A DNA stretch of 16,834 bases from an uncultured Porphyromonadaceae bacterium (GCA_902470475.1 CABRGT010000042.1:1-16834), one strand, 5' to 3'. Shown: positions 7,028-15,161, counted from the first letter of the stretch. Notes: generated by a model not told the origin, from the sequence alone. A program made the numbers and translations.

Positions 7028-8686
7028 TCATTCCTCCCAATCAACCGGGGTGGGCTGTGATGTCACCTCTTCGTTGTTGTCGGCCTCGGAGATAGCCTTG
7101 TTGGAGTTGATCTCATCCTGCGGGATGCAGTAGATCAGGCGCGGCGAGCGTGCGGGGATATTGAACGTGTAGACGTAGGGAGCGTGGGCGCGGCGGCGGT
7201 CGATACCCTTGTCAAGACGCATGTACTCATAGTACATCAGACCCTCACCCCAAAGTTCGACACGCTTCTGCTGGAAGATTTCCTCCTGGAGCTGTTCGGC
7301 AGTAGTAGCGGCGCTGGCGAAAGAGGGATCGCGGTAGGTCTTGACAAAGTTCTCGAGAGTGGCCTTGCCCTGTGCCACGCCTGCGCTCATGCCCTGAGCC
7401 TCGGCGAGGATGTAATACATTTCCTCGACACGCATGCGGGGAATGTCGTTGGCGAGCACAGTTGCGGGAAGCGCGCCCTGATATGAAGCGAACTTCACAT
7501 TGGTATAGGGATAGATATCAGACTGCTGGGTCTGCGAGTATACGGGGGTGCCTACATACTCGTTGATGTAAGCCTGCTGGGCTGCATCGAGGATAGGCGA
7601 TGTATAGTTCTCGTCGAGGAACCAGCCCTTGCGGACGTCGGTCGAGGGTATCGATTCCCAGAGGTCCTTCGACATGTAGCGCCAGCCGCCGACATTGGTA
7701 TAACCGTCGGAGAACGTGTTCATGTTAGAGGGCCAGTTGACGATACCGGTCTGGACACAGCCGTCGGTCTCGCTCACTGCGATACCCCACATCCAGTTGT
7801 TCTCGTTGAGGCTTGCGAAAGAGGGTTTGCTTACATCGGCGATCGATGCGGGAGCACCGGAGAACTTCGCGATTGCATTCTGAGCATCCGAAGCAGCCTC
7901 GGCGTAGCGGCCCATCGACATGTAGGCGCGGGCACGGAGACCGTAGGCAACGGCAGCCGAAACCATACGCTTGGGACGGTCAGTGATGACGCTTGCAGGG
8001 GTCACAGGGTTGCCGTCGAGCAGTCGGATAGCCTCGTCAAGGTCGGAGAGGATCTGAGTGTAGACTTCCTCGCAGGTGGCACGCGGAGCACCGTTTACGG
8101 CTGCGTCGTTCGAATTTTCATCAGTCAGCAGAGGCACGCAGGGAGCCTGGGGGTTGAACTTGTAGTTGAACTGATAGACCTGGGCGAGAAGCCAGTAGTC
8201 GAACGCACGCATCGCGAGCGACTGGGCACGGAAGAATTTCAGAGTATTATCTTCGGTGTCGGGGGCGATGGACGCGAGGTTGTCATTGGTCATCTTGATG
8301 TTTGCATAGGTCGGTTCCCAGAATTCATAGGTCACCCATGAGTTGGGGCCCTGGGAGCCGAAGCTCTGCCAGTTGCGGAACCAGTTGTAACCCGAGTACG
8401 CACCGTTCATATCGGCCGTCTGCATGTCCATGCCGAGCATGATGGCAGGATAACCGAAATCGAAGTGAGAGGACGAGTAGCTGGCGCCGAGTTCGAGAGC
8501 CTGGGAGTAGAGGGCTGTCACACTTGCGGCAGCAAGTTCGGGCTTGGCCTCTGCGGCTCCTTCCTTCTGTTCGTTGTTGACGTATCCGCCGAGGTATTCG
8601 GTATCAAGGTCGGCACAGGAGGCCAACGTACCGATCGAAAGGGCTACGGCAACATATTTGATTGAATTTTTCATTTCTTTTGACAT
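7028..8686 (-). CDS. SusD/RagB-family outer-membrane nutrient-binding lipoprotein
   Basis: Surface lipoprotein that forms the lid of the SusC transporter and captures substrate. The 552-residue protein has a lipoprotein signal with Cys24 in TLASC, and helical TPR-type segments such as FFRAQSLAMRAFDYWLLAQVYQ and AYGLRARAYMSMGRYAEAASDAQNAI in shortened form typical of the family. The C-terminal signature is also present: RVEEMYYILAEA, the EEIFQQKRVELWGEG segment, and IPQDEINSN near the end. Length is usual for SusD homologs. Two starts are possible: ATG 8686 (used here, 17 bp after the SusC stop) or ATG 8674, which gives the more typical signal beginning MKNSIKYV. It sits between susC and the third-gene lipoprotein and must be co-transcribed. 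The sequence does not reveal the substrate; family members bind glycans, peptides or other polymers. Confidence 0.95.
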   Translation of the reverse strand: MSKEMKNSIKYVAVALSIGTLASCADLDTEYLGGYVNNEQKEGAAEAKPELAAASVTALYSQALELGASYSSSHFDFGYPAIMLGMDMQTADMNGAYSGYNWFRNWQSFGSQGPNSWVTYEFWEPTYANIKMTNDNLASIAPDTEDNTLKFFRAQSLAMRAFDYWLLAQVYQFNYKFNPQAPCVPLLTDENSNDAAVNGAPRATCEEVYTQILSDLDEAIRLLDGNPVTPASVITDRPKRMVSAAVAYGLRARAYMSMGRYAEAASDAQNAIAKFSGAPASIADVSKPSFASLNENNWMWGIAVSETDGCVQTGIVNWPSNMNTFSDGYTNVGGWRYMSKDLWESIPSTDVRKGWFLDENYTSPILDAAQQAYINEYVGTPVYSQTQQSDIYPYTNVKFASYQGALPATVLANDIPRMRVEEMYYILAEAQGMSAGVAQGKATLENFVKTYRDPSFASAATTAEQLQEEIFQQKRVELWGEGLMYYEYMRLDKGIDRRRAHAPYVYTFNIPARSPRLIYCIPQDEINSNKAISEADNNEEVTSQPTPVDWEE

Positions 8687-8703
8687 TAATCAGGTTGGAT
8701 TAA

Positions 8704-11700
8704 TTAGAAGCTTACGCGGATACCGCCCGAGATGGCACGGATGGGGGAGTAAGTGTAGTTGTTCGAACCGAAGTTCTCGCTGGCCGACATTACCTGACGG
8801 GGATCGAGACCTTTGCGCTTGCTCCAGATAGCGACGTTCTCGGCAGCGCCGTAGATGCGCAGCGATTCAACACCGAATTTGGTTGTGAACGACTTGGGCA
8901 GCGTATAGCCGAGGGTGATATTGGTCAGCTGCAGATAGTTGCTCGATACGAGGAAACGGTCGCTGACCGAGCTGGCATACTGCTTCTTTGCCTGAGTATA
9001 GAGTGCGGGGATATCGCTGGTGGGGTTCGAAGGCGACCAGGCGTTGAGCATATCCTTGTGGATGGCGCCGACCGAAGCGGTGGTCATGGTGTTCTGATAG
9101 CCTGTGTCGAGCATCTTGCCGCCGAACTGATACGAGAAGTTGAGGGTAAGATCAATGCCATATGCGCTGACGGTGGTACCGAAACCGCCGTAGGCAAGAG
9201 GTGCGATGCGACCCATGTGCTTCGAGTTCGTCGAACGGGCCGATGCCCAGTTATTGGTCTTGTAGGGTTCGCTCCAGCCGGTCTGCACGGCATTGCCTTC
9301 GGCATCCTCACCCATGACGGGGTCACGCATCCAGTACAGAGCCTGGCCGAGTTCGAGATCCTCGTATGTGTGGCCCGAAGCCTTCATTGCGTCGAGTTCT
9401 TCCTGCGAACCGAGAACACCGGCATACTGCGGGAGGTAGAGATCGTAGATCGAGCCGCCTTCTTCGAGGTGCTGGTATGTACCGCGGATCCATTCGTAGC
9501 GGCCGGGCTCGCCGACAACCTCTGTCATGATGTCCTTCGGGAGCTTGAGAATCTTGTTCCAGCCGAAAGTGATGTTGGCATAGATGTCCCAGGTGATGTC
9601 CTTGGTGTTGACCGGACGGTAGTTGAGATCGATTTCGAAGCCGTTGTTACGCATCGAACCGATGTTCGAGGGAATCGATGAATAACCCAGCGACGGAGCT
9701 ACAGGCAGATTGAAGAGCATGTCGTCGGTCTGACGGTTGTAGTACTCGACCGAACCGCTCAGCATGCCTTTGAAGAAGCTGAAGTCGAAGCCGACGTTGA
9801 ATGCGTTCGAAGTCTCCCAGGTCAGATCGACATTACCCTTCTGAGCGAGCGAGCCGTCGTTGAACACGCCGTTGGCACCTTCCATTACATAGAAGTCGGC
9901 CCAGGGCATGTAGAGGACAGAGCTGCCGATGCCGTCGTTACCGTTCTGGCCGAACGATGCACGGAACTTGAGAAGATCGACATTGGTGAACTGTTCCATG
10001 AACTTCTCCTTGGCGATATCCCAGCCTGCCGACAGCGACCAGAATGTACCCCAGCGATGATCGGGTGCAAAGCGGCTCGAACCGTCGCGGCGGACAGAAC
10101 CCATGAAGTAGTAGCGGCCGTCGTAGGTATATTTGCCGCGGAAGAGGAAGCCACGGTGGCTGAGTTCGCGGCGCGAACCGCTGCCGTCCTTCTGGTCGAT
10201 GGTGTTGCTTACGAAGGGAACCTGCGGCTGATAGAGGTTGGAACCCATGGCCGAGAGATTCTCAACAGCATATTCTTCCGACTCATAACCGGCCATAAGG
10301 TCCATTTCATGAACGTCGGCGAATGTGTGGTTGTAGGATACGAGAGTCTGGAGCGTCACGTCATAAGCGCGGGCATGACCCTGGCTGACCTGACCGCCCA
10401 TGGTCTGGAACTGACCGTAGAGGGGGTTGAGCAGCGTATGGCTGCGCTGGTTGTTGAGGAAATAACCTACATTCTCGACAATGGTAAGACCCTTGACGGG
10501 TGTCAGGACAGCGTACCACTTGGAATCGAAAATATCTGTCAGATAGTCGCGGGTATCGTAGAGAAGTACGCCGGCAGGGTTGCCCTGGGGCATACGTGCG
10601 GCACCTACGAGACCGTTGCCATAGTCCTTATTGTCACCGTAGTCGTAGACGGGGTTCTTGTACACATTGTTATACATGATGGAGCCGTCGGCGTTGCGGA
10701 TATATACCGGATACATCGGTGCGAGACCGTTGACGAAGTAGAAAGCGTTGCCCGACGAGGTGGCGCTGCCAAGATCGTTGTCGCGGGGATCGCCGGTATT
10801 TGAATATACATACGACATGCTGGTACCGATCTTCAGCCATTTCTTGGCCTGATAGTCTACGGTAGCACGGGTCGACAGACGGTTGAAGTGCGAGCCCTTG
10901 ATGATACCTTCATCCTCAAGGTAGCTGCCCGAAACATAGTACTGGAGACGGTCGGTACCACCCGATACGGACACGTTATATTCCTGACGCAGACCGTGGA
11001 TCAGTGTTTCCTTTTCCCAGTCATCAGCAACGAAGTAGTAGCGGCCGTTGCTGTAGCCCGGAGTTGCATTGGGGTTGAACTTGCCGTTCATGTCAAAGAG
11101 AACCTGGCCTTCGGGAACGGTCCATGTCTGATAGCCGATGGCGCTCCAGAACTCATTGTTGACCGCAGCATTTGCGGCAACGGGCGAAAGGCCGAAGAAG
11201 TTCATCTGTGTATTGTTAAGAGCCTGATAGTAGGTCTCCATCCACTGGCGGGAATCTGTGATGACGTCATAGTTGGGAATGGCGCGGCTGTTGGAACCCC
11301 AGCGTGCGTCGAAAGTGACCACAGCCTGGCCTTCCTGACCTTTCTTAGTGGTGATAAGGATGACACCGTTGGCGCCGCGGGCACCGTAGAGAGCGGTCGA
11401 AGCGGCATCCTTGAGGACTGTCATCTCGACAATATCCTGAGGAGCGATATTAGCGGGGTCGCCCATATAGGGGACACCGTCCACAACATAAAGAGGTGCG
11501 GAAGAAGCATTGATCGAGCCTGTACCACGGATGCGTACCGTAGGCGACGAACCCGGCTGACCGGTCGAGCTTGTGGTCTGTACACCGGAGACCTTACCAT
11601 TGAGGGCGGTAACGACATTTGCCACGAGTGCGTCCTCGAGCTGATCAGCCTTGACAACACTGGCGGCACCCGTGTATTCAGAGCGCTTGGCTGTACCGTA

Positions 11701-12024
11701 GGCCACGGCGATCACCTCATCAAGGCCGAGGGCGCTCGATTTGAGCTTAACCACAATCTTGGCACCGGTGATTGCGACTGTCTGAGTCTCATAGCCGACG
11801 TAAGAGAACGTCAGATGCTTGGCCGACTCAGGGACTACGATGGTGAAGTCGCCGTCGACATCGGTCGTAACGCCCATGGCATTATTTCCCGCTGTCACTG
11901 ACACGCCTACCAGAGGCTCGTCATTTGCGGCGTCGAGTACCGTACCTTTGACCGTACGCGTCTGGGCCGACGCACACAGGCCTATGGACAGCACTGCCAC
12001 GAGTAAAAGAAACAGCTTTTTCAT
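8704..12024 (-). CDS. SusC/RagA-family TonB-dependent outer-membrane transporter
   Basis: Energy-dependent importer of oligomeric nutrients across the outer membrane, working with the SusD lid and the TonB-ExbBD system. The 1106-residue protein has a Sec signal peptide (1-20, cleavage ASA|Q) and a carboxypeptidase-regulatory-like beta domain (about 24-95, VKGTVLDAANDEPLVGVSVT). A TonB-box-like segment near LDEVIAVAYG (101-110) and the plug domain (about 115-228) follow, the latter with SAPLYVVDGVPY and the SusC signature DAASTALYGARGANGVILI. A long 22-strand-type barrel ends in the aromatic ...IRVSF. There is no N-terminal STN secretin/TonB domain, so signalling to an anti-sigma factor through this protein is unlikely. 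It is the first gene of a three-gene operon with a well-matched promoter 92-125 bp upstream. Full length, no frameshift seen. Substrate unknown. Confidence 0.96.
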   Translation of the reverse strand: MKKLFLLLVAVLSIGLCASAQTRTVKGTVLDAANDEPLVGVSVTAGNNAMGVTTDVDGDFTIVVPESAKHLTFSYVGYETQTVAITGAKIVVKLKSSALGLDEVIAVAYGTAKRSEYTGAASVVKADQLEDALVANVVTALNGKVSGVQTTSSTGQPGSSPTVRIRGTGSINASSAPLYVVDGVPYMGDPANIAPQDIVEMTVLKDAASTALYGARGANGVILITTKKGQEGQAVVTFDARWGSNSRAIPNYDVITDSRQWMETYYQALNNTQMNFFGLSPVAANAAVNNEFWSAIGYQTWTVPEGQVLFDMNGKFNPNATPGYSNGRYYFVADDWEKETLIHGLRQEYNVSVSGGTDRLQYYVSGSYLEDEGIIKGSHFNRLSTRATVDYQAKKWLKIGTSMSYVYSNTGDPRDNDLGSATSSGNAFYFVNGLAPMYPVYIRNADGSIMYNNVYKNPVYDYGDNKDYGNGLVGAARMPQGNPAGVLLYDTRDYLTDIFDSKWYAVLTPVKGLTIVENVGYFLNNQRSHTLLNPLYGQFQTMGGQVSQGHARAYDVTLQTLVSYNHTFADVHEMDLMAGYESEEYAVENLSAMGSNLYQPQVPFVSNTIDQKDGSGSRRELSHRGFLFRGKYTYDGRYYFMGSVRRDGSSRFAPDHRWGTFWSLSAGWDIAKEKFMEQFTNVDLLKFRASFGQNGNDGIGSSVLYMPWADFYVMEGANGVFNDGSLAQKGNVDLTWETSNAFNVGFDFSFFKGMLSGSVEYYNRQTDDMLFNLPVAPSLGYSSIPSNIGSMRNNGFEIDLNYRPVNTKDITWDIYANITFGWNKILKLPKDIMTEVVGEPGRYEWIRGTYQHLEEGGSIYDLYLPQYAGVLGSQEELDAMKASGHTYEDLELGQALYWMRDPVMGEDAEGNAVQTGWSEPYKTNNWASARSTNSKHMGRIAPLAYGGFGTTVSAYGIDLTLNFSYQFGGKMLDTGYQNTMTTASVGAIHKDMLNAWSPSNPTSDIPALYTQAKKQYASSVSDRFLVSSNYLQLTNITLGYTLPKSFTTKFGVESLRIYGAAENVAIWSKRKGLDPRQVMSASENFGSNNYTYSPIRAISGGIRVSF

Positions 12025-12085
12025 ACTAAGAAATAGTTAGACATAAAATAAATAAAGTGATAATTTTCCGGGTTTTTGAAGCGGC

Positions 12086-12101
12086 TCGCGCCTATGCGCG
12101 A
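12086..12101 (-). promoter_or_regulatory. Hairpin in the predicted susC leader
   Basis: TCGCGC and GCGCGA form a perfect 6-bp GC stem with loop CTAT in an otherwise AT-rich stretch. It would lie within about 10-25 nt of the predicted susC transcript 5' end. A 5'-end stem-loop can stabilise mRNA, but that role here is inference. It lies about 60 bp from the ATG, so it probably does not mask the start codon. Confidence 0.4.
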
Positions 12102-12115
12102 AAAGATAATTTGTG

Positions 12116-12149
12116 CAAAGATAACTACTTTTCAACAATTTTTAGCAAA
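12116..12149 (-). promoter_or_regulatory. Bacteroidetes-type promoter for the susC operon
   Basis: Read on the minus strand, TTTG (12149-12146) is followed after 22 nt by TATCTTTG (12123-12116). This matches the Bacteroidetes primary sigma factor consensus of a -33 TTTG and -7 TAnnTTTG, with spacing at the upper end of the usual range. The transcript start would fall near 12110, giving a leader of about 85 nt before the susC ATG at 12024. Confidence 0.72.
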
Positions 12150-12173
12150 AAATCGCCATTATTTTTCGATTTT
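12149..12173. promoter_or_regulatory. Inverted repeat abutting the susC -33 element (possible operator)
   Basis: AAAATCG (12149-12155) and CGATTTT (12167-12173) form a perfect 7-bp inverted repeat with an 11-nt spacer. It abuts the -33 element, centred about 50 bp upstream of the predicted susC start, a common place for an activator dimer. AT-rich sequence makes chance matches likely, so confidence is low. No regulator gene is nearby to pair with it. Confidence 0.3.
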
Positions 12174-12232
12174 AACATTTAAAACGTCATAATTTTATCG
12201 GTTTTGCTTTCAATTTTTACAAAATACAAGGA

Positions 12233-12242
12233 TAACCGGTTA
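12233..12242. promoter_or_regulatory. 10-bp palindrome TAACCGGTTA in divergent region
   Basis: Perfect palindrome TAACCGGTTA, an isolated GC core in AT-rich DNA between the two divergent promoters. It is about 120 bp upstream of the predicted susC start and about 150 bp upstream of the predicted DUF4494 start. It could be a protein-binding site. Nothing else supports this. Confidence 0.2.
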
Positions 12243-12348
12243 AAAGATAGCAGATTAAAACTAAGTGTCAATAAGCGTGAATTTTATGCCGCACAACACA
12301 TTTCCGCAACATTGCCGCCCGACACAGCCAACTATTTTTGAAGTTATT

Positions 12349-12382
12349 TTTGCAGCGGGTCGGCGCTTTTTTCGTAACTTTG
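12349..12382 (+). promoter_or_regulatory. Bacteroidetes-type promoter for the DUF4494-yggS operon
   Basis: TTTG (12349-12352), 22 nt, then TAACTTTG (12375-12382) matches the -33/-7 consensus. Transcription would start near 12388, leaving a leader of about 90 nt before ATG 12477. The leader ends in an AT-rich run without a Shine-Dalgarno sequence, usual for Bacteroidetes. Confidence 0.72.
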
Positions 12383-12476
12383 CCTTAGAAACCGCGACCG
12401 GCCGCGACGACACGCTACGGCAACGCAGCAGATCCGGCCTGATCGCGGCACATACACATTAATTATATATAAGAAT

Positions 12477-12911
12477 ATGGCAAACTGGTTTGAATGCAAA
12501 GTACGATACGATAAACTTCAGGAAAACGGCGCCGCGAAAAAGGTGACCGAACCCTACCTGGTGGATGCCCTGACCTTCACCGAGGCCGAGGCCCGCATAA
12601 CCGAGGAGCAGCGGCCGTTCATCTCGGGCGAATTCGACGTGGCGGCCGTGAAGCGGTCGAAAATAGCCGAGATCGCCTTCCACGACGACGGCGACCGCTG
12701 GTATCTTGTCAAGGTGGGATTCATCACAATCGACGAGAAATCAGGCGCCGAAAAGAGATCGGTGTCGCAGATGCTTGTGCAGGCCAACGACTTCAAGTCG
12801 GCCTACGACAACTTCCTGGAACACATGAAGGGCTCGGCCGCCGACTACGACATCGTGTCGATCGCCGAGACTCCGCTGATGGACGTCTACCGCATGAAAG
12901 TGAAGGACTGA
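12477..12911 (+). CDS. DUF4494 domain protein, function unknown
   Basis: A 144-residue soluble protein with no signal peptide or membrane segment. I recognise it as a DUF4494 member, a family I know from Bacteroidetes, by its conserved N-terminal segment WFECKVRYDKLQENG (4-18), KKVTEPYLVDALTFTEAEAR (21-40), PFISGEF (47-53), a central ITIDEKSGAEK (83-93) followed by MLVQA (99-103), and the near-terminal SIAETPLMDVY (128-138). The protein spans the whole family length. No enzymatic motif is visible. It is the first gene after its own promoter, and its TGA overlaps the ATG of the yggS-type gene by one base, so the two are probably made together and may be functionally linked. Its biochemical role is unknown to me. 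Confidence 0.85.
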   Translation: MANWFECKVRYDKLQENGAAKKVTEPYLVDALTFTEAEARITEEQRPFISGEFDVAAVKRSKIAEIAFHDDGDRWYLVKVGFITIDEKSGAEKRSVSQMLVQANDFKSAYDNFLEHMKGSAADYDIVSIAETPLMDVYRMKVKD

Positions 12912-13579
12912 TGACAATCGCCGACCGCCTGTCCGAAATCCGCGCGACACTGCCCGAGGGCGTCACCCTGGTGGCAGTGTCGAAATTCCATCCCGCCGAA
13001 GACATCGCCGCGGCCTATGCCGCGGGGCAACGCGTGTTCGGCGAAAGCCGCGTGCGCGAGCTGCTCGACAAACGGGCGGCGCTGCCCGGCGACATCCGGT
13101 GGCACTTCATCGGCCACCTGCAGACCAACAAGGCCAAGGCCCTGGTGGGCAACGCCGACCTGATCGAAAGCATCGACTCCGAACGGCTGCTTGAACTGGT
13201 CGACAGCATAGCCGCCGGACGCGGCATCGTGCAGCGCGTGCTGATGCAGGTGCACGTGGCCGCCGAGGAGACCAAGACAGGCTTTCTGCCCGACGAGCTG
13301 CTGGACTACTTCGCCGGCCGCCGGTTCGAGACGCTGCGTGCCACACATCTGTGCGGCATAATGGGCATGGCCACCAACACCGACGACCGCGACCGCGTGC
13401 GCGCCGACTTCGAGGCCATCGCCTCGCTGCACCGCCGCATTCTCGGCATGTGTCCCGACCTGCGGGGATTCGACACCGTGTCGATGGGCATGAGCGGCGA
13501 CTATCCGCTCGCCATCGCGGCCGGTTCGAACACCGTCCGCGTCGGGACGGCCATCTTCGGCGAACGCGCATACACTTAA
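12911..13579 (+). CDS. YggS/PROSC-family PLP homeostasis protein
   Basis: Cytosolic pyridoxal-5'-phosphate-binding protein of the fold-type III alanine racemase N-terminal family, which buffers PLP and affects amino acid metabolism. No enzymatic activity is established for the family. The 222-residue protein, close to the usual 230, has the PLP lysine Lys25 in VAVSKFHP, FGESRVRE (43-50), HFIGHLQTNK (65-74), CGIMGMA (148-154), SMGMSGDYPLAI (191-202) and the phosphate-binding VRVGTAIFG (209-217). The usual GENR motif reads GESR here, an Asn to Ser change worth noting but probably tolerated. The start ATG overlaps the DUF4494 stop codon as TGATG, indicating translational coupling. The next gene is 125 bp away with its own -7 element, so the operon probably ends here. 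Confidence 0.94.
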   Translation: MTIADRLSEIRATLPEGVTLVAVSKFHPAEDIAAAYAAGQRVFGESRVRELLDKRAALPGDIRWHFIGHLQTNKAKALVGNADLIESIDSERLLELVDSIAAGRGIVQRVLMQVHVAAEETKTGFLPDELLDYFAGRRFETLRATHLCGIMGMATNTDDRDRVRADFEAIASLHRRILGMCPDLRGFDTVSMGMSGDYPLAIAAGSNTVRVGTAIFGERAYT

Positions 13580-13636
13580 AACACCGCGCCGGCGCTTTTT
13601 ATGAACCGCAGCGGGGCCGAATCAAAAAAATTTCGC

Positions 13637-13644
13637 TATCTTTG
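13637..13644 (+). promoter_or_regulatory. -7 promoter element before the MFS transporter gene
   Basis: TATCTTTG matches TAnnTTTG and follows an AT-rich stretch. The expected -33 region (about 13611-13618) is GC-rich and has no TTTG, so the match is partial. A start near 13650 would give a leader of about 55 nt. Confidence 0.5.
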
Positions 13645-13704
13645 CGCAGGAAAATCCGATAACAAACAATAACCCTCCTAACCCTAAATCAAAAGTAACA
13701 ACCT

Positions 13705-15069
13705 ATGTCAAAGACCCCTGCAAAAGAGCATCGCAGCTACGCCCTGCCGATCGCTATCATGTTTGCCCTCTTTTTCATGATAGCCTTCGTGACCGGCTAC
13801 CAGAATCCGCTGGGCGAAGTAATCAAAAAGATGACCGGCGGCAACCCCGTGCTGTCGCAGCTCGGCACTCTCGCCAACTTCATCGCATACGCATTCATGG
13901 GCTATCCCGCCGGCAAGCTTCTCGAGAAGAAAGGCTACCGCATGACGGCCCTCTACGCCGTCACCGTCGGCTTCACCGGCGTGCTGATCACCTTCCTGTC
14001 GGGCATGATCGAGACTGAAGGCGAAGGCGCCACCCATGCCGTGATCGTCTATCTGATCGGCGCGTTCGTGGCCGGATTCTCCATGTGCATGCTCAACACC
14101 GTAGTCAACCCGATGCTCAACTCGCTGGGCAAAGACCAGAAGCAGGGCAACCAGCTCGTACAGTTCGGCGGCACGTGCAACTCGCTGGGCGCCACCCTGG
14201 CCCCGGTCATCGTAGGCGGGCTCATCGGCGGCTCGGCCAGCACCATCGCCTCGGCCAATCCCGTATTCTACATGGCCATGGCCATCTTCGCCCTGGCTTT
14301 TGTGATCATATACTTCTCGGACCTCCCCGAGGATCCCGAGCTGGGCAAGAAAAAGGATCCGCGCAACCAGCCGAAGGTTTCCGGCGCCCTGCGCTACTCG
14401 AACCTGCGCTGGGGCCTTGCCGCCATCTTCTGCTACGTAGGCATCGAGGTGGGCATCGCCAACTGGACCATGCAGTATCTCACGGCCAGCAACGAGGTGA
14501 TCACCGGCAACCCCGAATTCGAGGCAGCCGCCATAGCCGGCACCGTGGTCGGCATGTACTGGCTCTTCATGCTCTGCGGCCGCTTCATCGGCGGAGTCAT
14601 CGGCGGCAAGGTATCGTCGCGCGCCATGCTCACCGCCACATCGCTGGCCGCCATCGTGCTGCTCGTGCTCGGCATCACCGTCACGGGCAAGACGGTGGGC
14701 TTCGTAGGCTTCGACTCGGGCCACATGCTCTTCTCGACCGTCAACGTGCCTCTGAGCGCCATATTCTTCGTATGCTGCGGATTCTGCACATCAGTAATGT
14801 GGGGCGCGATCTTCAACCTCTCGGTCGAAGGCCTCGGCAAGTACACGGCCATAGCGTCGGGCCTGTTCATGGTGATGGTATGCGGCGGCGGCATCCTGCC
14901 CACCATCCAGGGCTTCATCGCCAACTCCACCATCCTCGGCAGCTTCTGGCTCACGGTGGCCCTGGCGGCATATCTGCTGATCTACGCCCTGTTCCTGTCG
15001 CATCCCGACAAGAAAGAGCCCCAGCACAAGGAAGAACTCACTGAAGACGGCGCCGTAGCTGAACTTTAA
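13705..15069 (+). CDS. FHS-family MFS sugar transporter (FucP/GlcP-like)
   Basis: Inner-membrane proton-coupled importer, most likely of a hexose or deoxyhexose. The 454-residue protein has about twelve membrane segments and the features of the fucose:H+ symporter family. These are a first helix running into TGYQNPLGEVIKK (30-42), YAFMGYPAGKLLEKKGYRM (62-80), VNPMLNSLG (134-142) in helix 4, QLVQFGGTCNSLGATLAP (150-167) in helix 5, and YVGIEVGIANW (244-254) in helix 7 with the membrane-buried acid Glu248. The charged tail after residue 435 is cytoplasmic. The transketolase gene follows in the same direction after 121 bp and a hairpin. That neighbour fits sugar uptake feeding central carbon metabolism, but substrate identity (glucose, galactose, fucose or other) cannot be set from sequence alone. 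Confidence 0.9.
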   Translation: MSKTPAKEHRSYALPIAIMFALFFMIAFVTGYQNPLGEVIKKMTGGNPVLSQLGTLANFIAYAFMGYPAGKLLEKKGYRMTALYAVTVGFTGVLITFLSGMIETEGEGATHAVIVYLIGAFVAGFSMCMLNTVVNPMLNSLGKDQKQGNQLVQFGGTCNSLGATLAPVIVGGLIGGSASTIASANPVFYMAMAIFALAFVIIYFSDLPEDPELGKKKDPRNQPKVSGALRYSNLRWGLAAIFCYVGIEVGIANWTMQYLTASNEVITGNPEFEAAAIAGTVVGMYWLFMLCGRFIGGVIGGKVSSRAMLTATSLAAIVLLVLGITVTGKTVGFVGFDSGHMLFSTVNVPLSAIFFVCCGFCTSVMWGAIFNLSVEGLGKYTAIASGLFMVMVCGGGILPTIQGFIANSTILGSFWLTVALAAYLLIYALFLSHPDKKEPQHKEELTEDGAVAEL

Positions 15070-15126
15070 TCCCCCGCAGTGCATTATATTTCCGGAGTTC
15101 ACCGGAAACATGATGATCCCGCCATA

Positions 15127-15161
15127 TCGGGCGCGCCGGACCCCGGTCCGGGGCGCCCCGA
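15127..15161 (+). terminator. Stable hairpin between MFS transporter and transketolase genes
   Basis: An inner stem CCGGAC (15136-15141) with GTCCGG (15146-15151) and loop CCCG extends past one G-G mismatch by six more pairs (15129-15134 with 15153-15158), then two more past a bulged C, to T15127-A15161. No U-tract follows on the plus strand (the next bases are CTTAAAAAA), so it may be a weak terminator, an mRNA-stabilising 3' end for the transporter message, or an attenuator before the transketolase gene. Confidence 0.45.

Larger units (their letters stand above)
12025..12476. other. Divergent promoter region between susC and the DUF4494 gene
   Basis: This 452-bp AT-rich stretch, far more AT-rich than either flank, holds no convincing gene; a 65-codon frame inside it overlaps both promoters and looks random. 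From left to right it has the SusC leader with a hairpin TCGCGC-CTAT-GCGCGA (12086-12101), the SusC promoter, two inverted repeats, the plus-strand promoter at 12349-12382 and about 90 nt of leader before ATG 12477. I recognise no riboswitch, tRNA or small RNA in it. Confidence 0.8.

Noticed and set aside
10888..11901. 337-codon plus-strand frame opposite susC
   Set aside because: Antisense to the conserved plug domain of the transporter. No promoter or recognisable product, so a shadow frame.
5041..12024. Lower GC in the SusCD operon as a sign of horizontal transfer
   Set aside because: Single 60-base lines that I counted gave 55% (susC) and 62% (lipoprotein) against 72% (malic enzyme). This is too small a sample, and strong expression or beta-barrel composition could explain it. 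There are no integrase, transposase or attachment sites nearby.
13586..13600. GCGCCGGCGC followed by TTTTT after the yggS-type gene as an intrinsic terminator
   Set aside because: The palindrome has no spacer, so only about three pairs can form around a four-base loop. Position and T-run are suggestive but the stem is too weak to call.
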